From NCBI GenBank assembly GCA_046350555.1, contig JAXMAF010000016.1:77918-141917 (forward strand): a stretch of DNA of 64,000 nt, in the 5' to 3' direction. Origin of the DNA: JAXMAF01 sp046350555. Its GTDB lineage: Bacteria; Planctomycetota; Phycisphaerae; Phycisphaerales; SM1A02. Made by a program: the position numbers and the translations under genes. Numbering within the stretch: the first letter of the stretch is position 1; the number at the start of each line of letters is the position of its first letter. Below are positions 20,371 to 27,572 of this stretch, piece after piece. Under the pieces are notes generated by a model. It saw nothing but the letters and a program-made list of their open reading frames with translations, did no database searches and was not told the origin of the DNA.

Positions 20371-21285
20371 TCACCGGCCCGCTCCGCGGGCACCGCGCGG
20401 CGCCTGCTCCGCAGGCGATTCCCGAGCGGGCTCCGCCCGGCTGGGCTGGGGCTCGACGGACCTCAGGCAGAAACGGAAGCCCAGGAGGTCGAAGGCGTGG
20501 CCCGGGTCGTCCGCGTGGCGGATGGCCGAGCGCGCCCCCCTGGCGTTGTCGATCCAGGAGCCGCCGCGGACGACGCGGGACACGTCCGTGTCCCCGCCCT
20601 CCGGGCCACGCCGATCCTCGACGGGGTCTGCCGCGTACCTGCGCTTCCCGTCCGCGCACCACTCCCACACGTTCCCGTGCATCTCGTACAGGCCCCACCG
20701 GTTCGCGGGGAAGCTCTTCACTGGCACCGTCTCCTTCCTGTACAGCCCCTTCGCACCGCCCGCGTACGGGAAGTTCCCGTCGTAGTTCACCTGCTCCGGC
20801 GTGATCGTCTCGCCGAACGAGAACGGCGTCTCCGTCCCCGCTCGACACGCGTACTCCCATTCCGCCTCAGTAGGAAGGTCCGTCTCGCACTCCGGTAGGA
20901 GTGCCGAGAGTTGGTCAAGAAACGCCCGCACGTCGTGCCAACTGACTTGTTCAACCGGTCGATCGTCCCCCTTGAACCGGCTCGGGTTCTTCCCCGTCAC
21001 CGCCGACCACATCGCCTGTGTGCACGCCGTATCCGCGAGCCAGAAGCCCCGCGTCAACGTCACGCGGTGGCGCGGACCTTCACCTCCAGAGCGCTCCGCC
21101 TCCGTCTCCGGCGAGCCCATCCAGAACTCCCCCGGCTCGATCCAGCGAAGACGCTGGACGACCGGTATCCCGCCGCTCACCGGCTCGATCGCAATCTCAC
21201 ACCAGACGCCGAATTCGTCATCGCCGAAGCTGCTTGCGCAGGCTGGAAGGAGGTCGAAGATCGAAGGATCAGCGGTCGCAGGCAC
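20371..21285 (-). CDS. Stand-alone FGE-sulfatase-fold protein, DGR target 1 (VR1)
   Basis: This 304-residue protein has a formylglycine-generating-enzyme (SUMF1) fold, used in DGRs as a C-type-lectin-like display scaffold. Conserved fold segments are RWIEPGEFWMGSPETEAE, GKNPSRFKGDDRPVE, LPTEAEWEYACRAGTE and YEMHGNVWEWCADG. Residues about 236-274 are the variable repeat (RVVRGGSWI...LGFRFCL). The catalytic Cys pair of genuine FGE is absent, so it should bind rather than modify. The FGE part is close to identical to that of the 1,050-residue target at 23216-26368, including ~20 residues of preceding linker, pointing to a duplication. It lacks the vWA part. It is the last gene of the cassette, 3' of the template repeat. 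A Pro/Ala/Arg tail of ~25 residues follows the VR. Confidence 0.93.
   Translation of the reverse strand: MPATADPSIFDLLPACASSFGDDEFGVWCEIAIEPVSGGIPVVQRLRWIEPGEFWMGSPETEAERSGGEGPRHRVTLTRGFWLADTACTQAMWSAVTGKNPSRFKGDDRPVEQVSWHDVRAFLDQLSALLPECETDLPTEAEWEYACRAGTETPFSFGETITPEQVNYDGNFPYAGGAKGLYRKETVPVKSFPANRWGLYEMHGNVWEWCADGKRRYAADPVEDRRGPEGGDTDVSRVVRGGSWIDNARGARSAIRHADDPGHAFDLLGFRFCLRSVEPQPSRAEPARESPAEQAPRGARGAGR
20427..20439 (-). other. Short hairpin just 3' of VR1
   Basis: CGGGC-TCC-GCCCG forms a 5-bp stem with a 3-nt loop, 22 bp beyond the end of VR1 in the target reading direction. An identical hairpin lies at the same distance from VR2 (23377-23389). Known DGRs have a hairpin shortly after the VR that promotes retrohoming, so this may be the equivalent. 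Confidence 0.5.
20462..20578 (-). repeat. DGR variable repeat 1 (VR1)
   Basis: These 117 bp align without gaps to the template repeat at 21529-21645. There are 10 differences and all are at positions where the TR coding strand has adenine. The end nearest the tail (CTGGGCTTCCGTTTCTGCC on the coding strand) is invariant and would be the initiation-of-mutagenic-homology end. Confidence 0.95.
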
Positions 21286-21373
21286 GGCGGCGATTCCAAC
21301 TTGGTGACTGCCCCATCATCAGCCGCCGCGCACAGCGCTCAACACAACTCGCCTGTACCGGCTGTGAAAGGTC

Positions 21374-21470
21374 GGCCCTCCGGGGGGCGTTCGGCACTCG
21401 ACCATCTCGGTCGGGCCTACCAGCGCCCCGGGGGCCTTGCGGTTTGGCACGGAACATGATCGCTCCGTGC
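21374..21470 (-). other. Structured spacer 3' of the template repeat
   Basis: Two inverted repeats lie 60-155 nt past the TR in the minus-strand direction. One pairs GCACGGA (21447-21453) with TCCGTGC (21464-21470). The other pairs GGCCCTCCGGGGGGCG (21374-21389) with CGCCCCGGGGGCC (21424-21436). In the best-studied DGR the sequence 3' of TR is needed for priming cDNA synthesis. This 240-bp non-coding stretch is the natural candidate here. Confidence 0.5.
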
Positions 21471-21528
21471 ACCGGACGTCGGTCTGGTCCGTGGTTCGCC
21501 GCGCATCCGCACGGCGTGCTCCATCGAG

Positions 21529-21645
21529 CTCAGGCAGAAACGGAAGCCCAGGTTGTCGTTGGCGTTGCCCGGGTCGTTCGCGTTGCGGTTGGCCGAGCGC
21601 GCCCTCCTGGCGTTGTTGATCCAGGAGCCGCCGCGGACGACGCGG
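21529..21645 (-). repeat. DGR template repeat (TR)
   Basis: This is a 117-bp non-coding copy of the FGE variable region, beginning 26 bp past the reverse transcriptase stop codon. Read in the VR frame on the minus strand it encodes GGSWINNARRARSANRNAND and on to the GFRFCL end, with eight AAC codons. AAC codons mutated at A cannot become stop codons, which is the typical DGR design. All differences from VR1 and VR2 map to its adenines. Beyond position 21529 its sequence diverges from the VRs (CTCGATGGAGC versus GTCCGTCGAGC), as expected for IMH* versus IMH. Confidence 0.95.
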
Positions 21646-21671
21646 CGCGCGCAGCACTCGTTCGACCGACA

Positions 21672-22691
21672 TCACGAAGAACATCGTAACGTGGCACCGA
21701 GCAACCGTCTTCGGAACCCGATCGACTGGCAGCCCGTCAGCGCCGCGCTTGCAACGTCGTAGGCACGCTGTGCCGACGCCTCGGTCACCTCGCCAGTCCC
21801 GAGCGTCGCCTCGATTCTCAGCAGGGCCGCCCGATACCCCGTCATCTTGCGAGAGCTCGGCAACACCACACCCGGTCGGACGCGGAAACCGCAATACGCG
21901 ATCCCCCGCCGGCTGAGCCCGAGATGGAACGACGGCTTCAGCGCGAGCTTGCGCTCACGATCGAGATACGCGCGCAGCCCTTCGAGCGTCTCCGTCGCGG
22001 CGGCGCGACTTGGGCACCACCAAACCAGATCGTCCATGTAGCGAACATGAGCGCCGACGCCGGGATGCCGCAACAGGAACCGATCCGCGCCGTCGAGGTA
22101 CGCGTTCGCGAAGTGCTGAGAGGTGAGCGACCCGATTGGCAACCCTTGTCCCGGCGTCGCAACGCCGCCGGCCGCGATGATCCGACCGAGGAGTGCGAGG
22201 AATGGTCGGCCCTTGAAGCGCTGCGCGAGCAGCGACTCAAGGATCGCGTGGTCGATCGACGCGAAGTAGTTCTCGACATCGACCTGCACCACCCACGGCA
22301 ACGCGTCGCTCCTTCGGACATGCCGCTGAACCGCCAAGACCGCGCAATGAACGCCCTTGCCTGGCCGACACGCATAACTGCTCTCGACGAGCATCCGCTC
22401 GAACCGCGACTCGGCGAGGTTGAGGATCGCGTGGTGCAGGACCCGGTCGGCGAAGCACGCCGCGGTGATGGTCCGACGCTTGGGGTCGCGGATCGTGAAG
22501 GAGCGTGCTCGACCGCGCGGCGATCGTTCGGAGAGAATCTCCTCGGCAAGCGTTGCGAGGTTGCGCCCCAGATTGTCGAGAAACCGCGCCACCGCCGCAC
22601 GATGTCGCTTGCCGCGTGCGGCCTTCCATGTCGCCAGCAGCAGGTTGTCGTGACGAGCGACGTCTTCGAGGCCAATGCGGTCGCGCTGCAT
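21672..22691 (-). CDS. DGR reverse transcriptase
   Basis: This is the group-II-intron-like reverse transcriptase of the DGR, 339 residues. It copies the TR RNA with adenine-specific infidelity for transfer into the VRs. Motifs in order are RKRRTITAACFADRVLHHAI-type RT motif 1/2 (residues about 67-90), VDVENYFASID (catalytic Asp 138), GLPIGSLTSQ (183-192, the SQ motif characteristic of DGR enzymes), RYMDDLVWW (catalytic DD at 220-221), and a C-terminal GYRAALLRIEA thumb region. There is no maturase X or endonuclease domain and the length is usual for the family. The gene starts 18 bp after the HRDC gene and ends 26 bp before the TR, giving a compact cassette. Confidence 0.95.
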   Translation of the reverse strand: MQRDRIGLEDVARHDNLLLATWKAARGKRHRAAVARFLDNLGRNLATLAEEILSERSPRGRARSFTIRDPKRRTITAACFADRVLHHAILNLAESRFERMLVESSYACRPGKGVHCAVLAVQRHVRRSDALPWVVQVDVENYFASIDHAILESLLAQRFKGRPFLALLGRIIAAGGVATPGQGLPIGSLTSQHFANAYLDGADRFLLRHPGVGAHVRYMDDLVWWCPSRAAATETLEGLRAYLDRERKLALKPSFHLGLSRRGIAYCGFRVRPGVVLPSSRKMTGYRAALLRIEATLGTGEVTEASAQRAYDVASAALTGCQSIGFRRRLLGATLRCSS

Positions 22692-22709
22692 GGATGGTCA
22701 CGGGTCTCG

Positions 22710-23201
22710 TCAGCGCGGGGTGGCGTGCGAACCGCTCGCATGCAGATGGTCGAGGAGCCGCCGACCGTACCGCTCCACGCGAGCCGCACCCACACCGTCG
22801 ATTGCGGCGAGCTCGGACAGGTCGGCCACGCGACGTGTCACGATCGCGGCCAACTGCTCGTTGGTGAAGACCGCGTAGACCGGAACACCTTCGCTCTCGG
22901 CCACACCCTTGCGCCACAAGCGCAGCTCAGCGAAGCGCTTGAAGTCGTCCTCGTTCAGGATCTCTCGATAGTCGATCCGTGCCGGCTTGTCCGACTCGAC
23001 GCCGCGCTCCGCCTTCAGCGATCGCGGCAGCGGTCCCGGCCCCGCCGCGACCGTCACCCGTGCGCCCCATGCCGAATCGGTGCCCGCGTCGATCCACTGC
23101 CACTCGACCGAGACGACACGATGCGTCGCAAGAAACGCGTTCAGCTCCTGTTGCGCGGCTTGCGGATCGAGTGCCGGGATGGCGAAGAAGCAGAACTGCA
23201 T
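22710..23201 (-). CDS. HRDC-domain DGR accessory protein
   Basis: This 163-residue protein starts at ATG 23201, 14 bp after the upstream target's stop codon. Residues 1-60 begin MQFCFFAIPALDPQAAQQEL, a segment I associate with DGR-linked HRDC proteins. Residues about 85-155 form an HRDC domain (LRLWRKGVAESEGVPVYAVF, LAAIDGVGAARVERYG), a nucleic-acid-binding helical fold of RecQ helicases and RNase D. In some DGRs such a protein stands in for the Avd accessory factor, helping the reverse transcriptase bind template. No Avd is seen in the cassette. The assignment as DGR accessory rests on the domain plus its position between target and reverse transcriptase. Confidence 0.88.
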   Translation of the reverse strand: MQFCFFAIPALDPQAAQQELNAFLATHRVVSVEWQWIDAGTDSAWGARVTVAAGPGPLPRSLKAERGVESDKPARIDYREILNEDDFKRFAELRLWRKGVAESEGVPVYAVFTNEQLAAIVTRRVADLSELAAIDGVGAARVERYGRRLLDHLHASGSHATPR

Positions 23202-23215
23202 GGCGAGCGAGAAGT

Positions 23216-26200
23216 CTACTTCCTTGGATCCGTACGCCAGATTGGCTTCTTGGGAACCCCAAGCTTCTCGCGCAATCTCTCCGCAAAGCCCTTCGGCTGC
23301 GCCGACTCCGTCGGCACCGCCGGTTGGTCGCCTCGCCCTCCGGGCTTCGGCGACGGCCGCCCTCCGGGCGGGCGAGCGGGCTCCGCCCGACTCGGCTTGG
23401 GCTCGACGGACCTCAGGCAGAAACGGAAGCCCAGGCTGCCGTAGGCGCCGCCCGGGACGCCCGCGTAGCGGCCGGCCGAGCGCGCCCTCCTGGCGTAGCT
23501 GATCCAGGAGCCGCCGCGGACGACGCGGGACACGTCCTTGTCCCCGCCCTCCGGGCCACGCGGGTCCTCGACGGGCTCGGTCGAGTACGCGCGCATTCCG
23601 TCCGCACACCATTCCCACACGTTCCCGTGCATCTCGTACAGGCCCCACGGGTTCGCGGGCAGGCTCTTCACGGGCACGGTCTCTCGCCTGTACAGCCCCT
23701 TCGCGCCACCCGCGTACGGGACGTTCCCGTCGTGGTTCACCTGCTCCGGCGTGATCGTCTCGCCGAAGCTGAACGGTGTCTCCGTCCCCGCACGGCATGC
23801 GTACTCCCATTCCGCCTCCGTGGGAAGATCCGTCTCGCACTCCGGCAACAGCGCCGAGAGCCGGGCAAGGAACGCTCGCACATCGCGCCAACTGACGTTC
23901 TCGACCGGTCGATCGTCCCCCTTGAACTGGCTCGGGTTCTTCCCCGTCACCGCCGACCACATCGCCTGTGTGCACGCCGTGTCCGCGAGCCAGAACCCTC
24001 GCGTCAACGTCACGCGGTGGCGTGGACCTTCATCTGCGAAGCGCTCCGCCTCCGTCTCCGGCGAACCCATCCAGAACTCTCCCGGCTCGATCCAGCGGAA
24101 GCGCTGGGTCGCCGTGCCGTATTGCGCTGTGACGGTGAGGTCGGCGTAGAGACCGAAGGGCGCGTCGATGCCGAAGGTAGCCGCGGCGCGGGTGGAACTC
24201 CGCTGAGCGCGGTTGAGAGGAGCTTCGACGAGCACGCGCCCGGCGCTGGCGCCACGCGTGTCATGGACGAAGCGCAACTGATCGCCACTCCATCGACAGG
24301 TGCCACCCATGAGTGATGGCGTCTCGACGAAGATCGTTCCATGGCTGCGGCGGGGCTCCGCGCCGGCACTCGTGCGATCGCCCGCGCCGACCTCCAGGCC
24401 CCAGCGCTGCGCGCCGCGCGGCCGGGCGACTGCTTCGACACGCACGAATTCCGTCGCGGTTTCGATCTCGATCGACGTGGTCGTGTCGTCGAGTGGCGCG
24501 ATCGCGTGACCATCAGAGGACATAGCCGAAGACCGAGCGGAGGACCGAGTGGACGACATCGCGGACGACATCGCCAGCCACGCACCCTTGCCTCGCCCCC
24601 GCCCGCCGACTCGAACCCAGACGCCGCCGCCATCGACCGCCATCGGCTCGCTCAGCGCGATGCGCCCCGGCCCGGGCGGCCCCGGCACCAGCAACAACTG
24701 TCGCGATCTCAGGTCGTGGACGAGCCGCATCAGGTGGCGCTCGCCACGGCCACCCGCGTGCGCCACGGCCGCGGGATCGATCGTGCCAGTCACGTTCAGC
24801 GATCGCCCGCTCTGCGCCGCGCGCTCCCGCACCTTGTTCAAGAGCGGGTAGAAGAGTCCCGGCTGACGTTGACGCATCGTGTCGTCGGCGTGTTCGACGA
24901 CCTCCTCGGCGAAACGCCACCATGCCGGGTCCGTTGACTCCGCGCCTTCGACCGTCAACGTCGCGGCGAGGTCGCGGAAGAACGCCTGCACATCCTCGTC
25001 GATTGGCTCGCCGGTGAGCGACTGCCGACGCCAGGTGTCGAAGTGGACGAGCTCGATTGGCAGGTGGGCGTGGTGCTCACGACGCTGCTGATCGGCGGCG
25101 TCGCGCAGCGTCGCGGCGATTCCCTTGAACCGCGCCCGATGCGCTTCACCCGCCTCTTCCTTGACGATCGCCGAGGAACCGACCTCGATGTCGGGATGCT
25201 CCCAGAGCGCCCCTTCGAGTCCCGCATTGTGCGGCGACTGCGGGTTGAGCCGGCGCAGCGCCCGCAGCAGCGGCGGATCGACGCGGCTCATCATGGCGAC
25301 CATCGCGACAAGATCGGCGAGCCCCGGAAGGTCGTTGCCGACGACGGCGGCGCCGTGGCTGCGCTCGGGCCGCAGGCGCGCATCGGGACTCCAGCGCAGG
25401 ATCGTCGTGCCGGGAAAGAGCCGCGTGTCGACCTGCTCGGCACCAAGAGGGACTAGGGCGACCGGACGATGGCGCGACTTCGCCAAGGCGTGCGCGAAGT
25501 CGGCCCACATGCGGCACTCGTCGGAATCGACGCCGCGCAGCAGGCCGAGATCGGTGACGAGGACAATGCGTGCGCCAGGCGATGGCGGCGACCACGGCCG
25601 CTCCCTCGGCGGGTCGGGAGACATCGACCAATGGTCGAGCAGGTCGGTCCACGGCCCGTGAGGATCTCCGTACACCATCCGAAGCGACAATCCGCCCCGA
25701 CCACATTGGCCGAGAAGCATGCGGGCGAGCTCCTGCATGTCGTGCCGGTATGGCCGCAGCCTGGGCGAGCCATCGAGCAGCACCACGATCTCGGGATTCC
25801 ATCGGGTGGTCGTGGCGCGCGGAACCCGCCGAAGCGGCTTGCGCGCGGCGAGGTGATTGGCAAGCCGGGCGGTGTCGAGCGGCCCTTGGCGCGTCGCCGA
25901 GAGAAATCGACGAAGGCCCGGCACCAGCCGCGAGCGCGGGACAAGCTCGTCGAAGCCGATGAGTCGTTTGTCCGATTTCGGCCTGATCTGCTCGTCGCGA
26001 AGGGGTGCCGCCTTCGCGAGATCGACGCGCGTCGCGTCCGCCGTGTCGAACTCGCGCGCCCGACGCTCGGTGACCGCAAAGAGAAACGGCACCTTCCTTG
26101 GCAGGCGACGACCGGATGGCGGCGGGGCCGGCGTCTCGACGGACGGGGCCGTTGGGAGCTCCAGCGTCAGCGTGGCCGCGTGCGCGGGCGTCTCGTCCTC

Positions 26201-26368
26201 GCGCCGGTATCCGACGGTCGTCTCCGATTCATCCAAGGCGATCCAGCTCGGATCCTCACGCCGTCCCGCGCGATCGCGCTCGACGAGCAGGCGAAGAAGA
26301 TCGGCGCGACAGAGCGCGCCGTGTGGCGCGGAATGGGCGAGCGATTTCGGAAGCGCGGGTCGGGTCAC
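23216..26368 (-). CDS. vWA-like / FGE fusion, DGR target 2 (VR2)
   Basis: This 1,050-residue protein resembles the 'SAV_2336 N-terminal-related' sensors of MoxR-vWA conflict systems. Residues about 85-185 form a conserved basic region (GRRLPRKVPFLFAV, LRRVPRATTTRW). About 190-310 is a vWA-like domain (EIVVLLDGSPRLRPYR with DxS instead of a full MIDAS, then ARIVLVTDLGLLRG). About 330-740 is a helical/mixed linker, including a repeat-derived Ser/Met/Arg stretch near 600. About 756-990 is an FGE-fold domain. VR2 is at about 947-985, and a ~65-residue Pro/Lys/Arg tail follows. FGE catalytic Cys residues are missing. It sits directly after the MoxR ATPase gene and before the HRDC gene. The role as a variable sensor or antigen-recognition subunit is inferred. 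The start may lie further upstream in the 90-bp gap if a non-ATG codon is used. Confidence 0.88.
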   Translation of the reverse strand: MTRPALPKSLAHSAPHGALCRADLLRLLVERDRAGRREDPSWIALDESETTVGYRREDETPAHAATLTLELPTAPSVETPAPPPSGRRLPRKVPFLFAVTERRAREFDTADATRVDLAKAAPLRDEQIRPKSDKRLIGFDELVPRSRLVPGLRRFLSATRQGPLDTARLANHLAARKPLRRVPRATTTRWNPEIVVLLDGSPRLRPYRHDMQELARMLLGQCGRGGLSLRMVYGDPHGPWTDLLDHWSMSPDPPRERPWSPPSPGARIVLVTDLGLLRGVDSDECRMWADFAHALAKSRHRPVALVPLGAEQVDTRLFPGTTILRWSPDARLRPERSHGAAVVGNDLPGLADLVAMVAMMSRVDPPLLRALRRLNPQSPHNAGLEGALWEHPDIEVGSSAIVKEEAGEAHRARFKGIAATLRDAADQQRREHHAHLPIELVHFDTWRRQSLTGEPIDEDVQAFFRDLAATLTVEGAESTDPAWWRFAEEVVEHADDTMRQRQPGLFYPLLNKVRERAAQSGRSLNVTGTIDPAAVAHAGGRGERHLMRLVHDLRSRQLLLVPGPPGPGRIALSEPMAVDGGGVWVRVGGRGRGKGAWLAMSSAMSSTRSSARSSAMSSDGHAIAPLDDTTTSIEIETATEFVRVEAVARPRGAQRWGLEVGAGDRTSAGAEPRRSHGTIFVETPSLMGGTCRWSGDQLRFVHDTRGASAGRVLVEAPLNRAQRSSTRAAATFGIDAPFGLYADLTVTAQYGTATQRFRWIEPGEFWMGSPETEAERFADEGPRHRVTLTRGFWLADTACTQAMWSAVTGKNPSQFKGDDRPVENVSWRDVRAFLARLSALLPECETDLPTEAEWEYACRAGTETPFSFGETITPEQVNHDGNVPYAGGAKGLYRRETVPVKSLPANPWGLYEMHGNVWEWCADGMRAYSTEPVEDPRGPEGGDKDVSRVVRGGSWISYARRARSAGRYAGVPGGAYGSLGFRFCLRSVEPKPSRAEPARPPGGRPSPKPGGRGDQPAVPTESAQPKGFAERLREKLGVPKKPIWRTDPRK
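23377..23389 (-). other. Short hairpin just 3' of VR2
   Basis: CGGGC-TCC-GCCCG lies 22 bp past VR2, identical in sequence and distance to the one after VR1 (20427-20439). It is within the coding sequence of the tail (PSRAEPAR in both targets). Confidence 0.5.
23412..23528 (-). repeat. DGR variable repeat 2 (VR2)
   Basis: These 117 bp align without gaps to the TR at 21529-21645. There are 13 differences, all at TR adenines. The encoded variable positions read S, Y, G, Y, G, G, Y and S where the TR has Asn, plus Asp-to-Val and Asp-to-Gly changes. Confidence 0.95.
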
Positions 26369-26458
26369 GGCGTGTGTGTCGCCTTGGGATGGACGCGTCA
26401 GGCCATCATGCGCGGATGCGGTTGCGCGGATGCGCGCCGATTCACGATGCGTGCCAAC

Positions 26459-27451
26459 TCACGACGGGCCGCGGTCATCGTCGGACGAAGGCGCCGCGAC
26501 CGGCGAGCGCCGCTGATCCTGATCGGGCTGCTTCACGAGTGCGTAGCGACTGAGCCGGTCGAGCATCGCGTGCTGCGCCGCTTCCCTCGCCTTCGCCGCG
26601 TCCCCGCCGCGACGGCCGCTCGCTGGACCGTCTGGCACGAGCTCGTGCAACGCATGCAGCAGGTCGATGTACTCCGCAAGCCCCACCGGCGGATACTTCA
26701 CGCGGTCGCAATCGCCGCGATCCTGCGCGACCTGCTGCGCCGCCCGCTCGCGGACGGTCTCCTCGACCGAAAGATGCTTGTGTACCCGGCCGCGATCGAC
26801 AAGCCACGTGCGGAACTCCGCGCCGTCCTTCGGCGGGTTGAGGTTGAGCACGGCGCAGCGGCGGACGAACGCCGGTGGCAGCTCGCGCTCCTCGTTGGTG
26901 GTGATGACGACGAGCGGCATGCGACCCGCGGGGGCCGAGATCGTCGTCTTTGCAAGCTGCGGCACGTCGAAGCTGCGGTTGCCGAGGACGTCGAGAAGCG
27001 CGTTGGGCACATCGCTGTCGGCCTTGTCGATCTCGTCGATAAGGAGCACGGGAAGGTGTTCGTCCTCCTTCATCGCCTCGATCGCCTGCCAAAGCCGGCC
27101 CCGCTTCACGTACCTGGCGTTGGTGCGATCGAGCTCCCTCAACTCGGCATCGGCAAGCCGTTCGACGACGTCGTAGCGGTACAGCAGGTCGAGCGCCTCG
27201 TAGCGCGGATGGATGACCTCGTAGAGGAGCTTGCCCTTCGTGACGCTCGCGGCGGCGCGGGCGATCTGGCTCTTGCCACATCCCGCCTCGCCGCGCACGA
27301 GCAGCGGCCGGCGCGAGGCGACGGCGAACGTGAGCGCGTCGATCTCGTTCTGGCTCCATTGGTGGTACGCGAGGCCGAACTTGTCGTCGGCGGCGAGCTC
27401 CTGGACGCCCGCAGCGAGGTCGCGGAAGGGATTGGTGGAGGGGGTGGACAT
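26459..27451 (-). CDS. MoxR-family AAA+ ATPase
   Basis: This 330-residue AAA+ ATPase has Walker A GEAGCGKS (54-61), Walker B VLLIDEID (Asp139, Glu140), a sensor-1 stretch VVITTNEERELPPAFVRRC, and a C-terminal lid. MoxR ATPases usually act with vWA-domain proteins as chaperone-like remodelling machines. In ternary conflict systems they are encoded next to a vWA or vWA-like protein, as here. The tail after about residue 300 is polar and Asp/Gln/Arg-rich. It starts 121 bp after the SEFIR gene and ends 90 bp before the vWA/FGE fusion, all on the same strand, so a single operon is likely. The exact client is not readable from the sequence. Confidence 0.9.
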   Translation of the reverse strand: MSTPSTNPFRDLAAGVQELAADDKFGLAYHQWSQNEIDALTFAVASRRPLLVRGEAGCGKSQIARAAASVTKGKLLYEVIHPRYEALDLLYRYDVVERLADAELRELDRTNARYVKRGRLWQAIEAMKEDEHLPVLLIDEIDKADSDVPNALLDVLGNRSFDVPQLAKTTISAPAGRMPLVVITTNEERELPPAFVRRCAVLNLNPPKDGAEFRTWLVDRGRVHKHLSVEETVRERAAQQVAQDRGDCDRVKYPPVGLAEYIDLLHALHELVPDGPASGRRGGDAAKAREAAQHAMLDRLSRYALVKQPDQDQRRSPVAAPSSDDDRGPS

Positions 27452-27572
27452 GACGTGGCGGAGGGCAACCTACACGATGAACGGCAGGAGAAACGCAACG
27501 ATTCTGCCACAGATTCCGACGATCTTCTCGCCGCTCTCGAATATGTGGGCGACGCGCGGCGAGGACTGCCTG

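Noticed and set aside
20371..21285. Annotating the FGE proteins as active formylglycine-generating enzymes
   Set aside because: The catalytic Cys pair is missing and the region that would hold it is the variable repeat.
21319..21894. An open frame through the template repeat
   Set aside because: It reads Arg/Pro/Gly-rich sequence in a different frame from the VR and contains the TR, which is non-coding in DGRs. It is not a gene.
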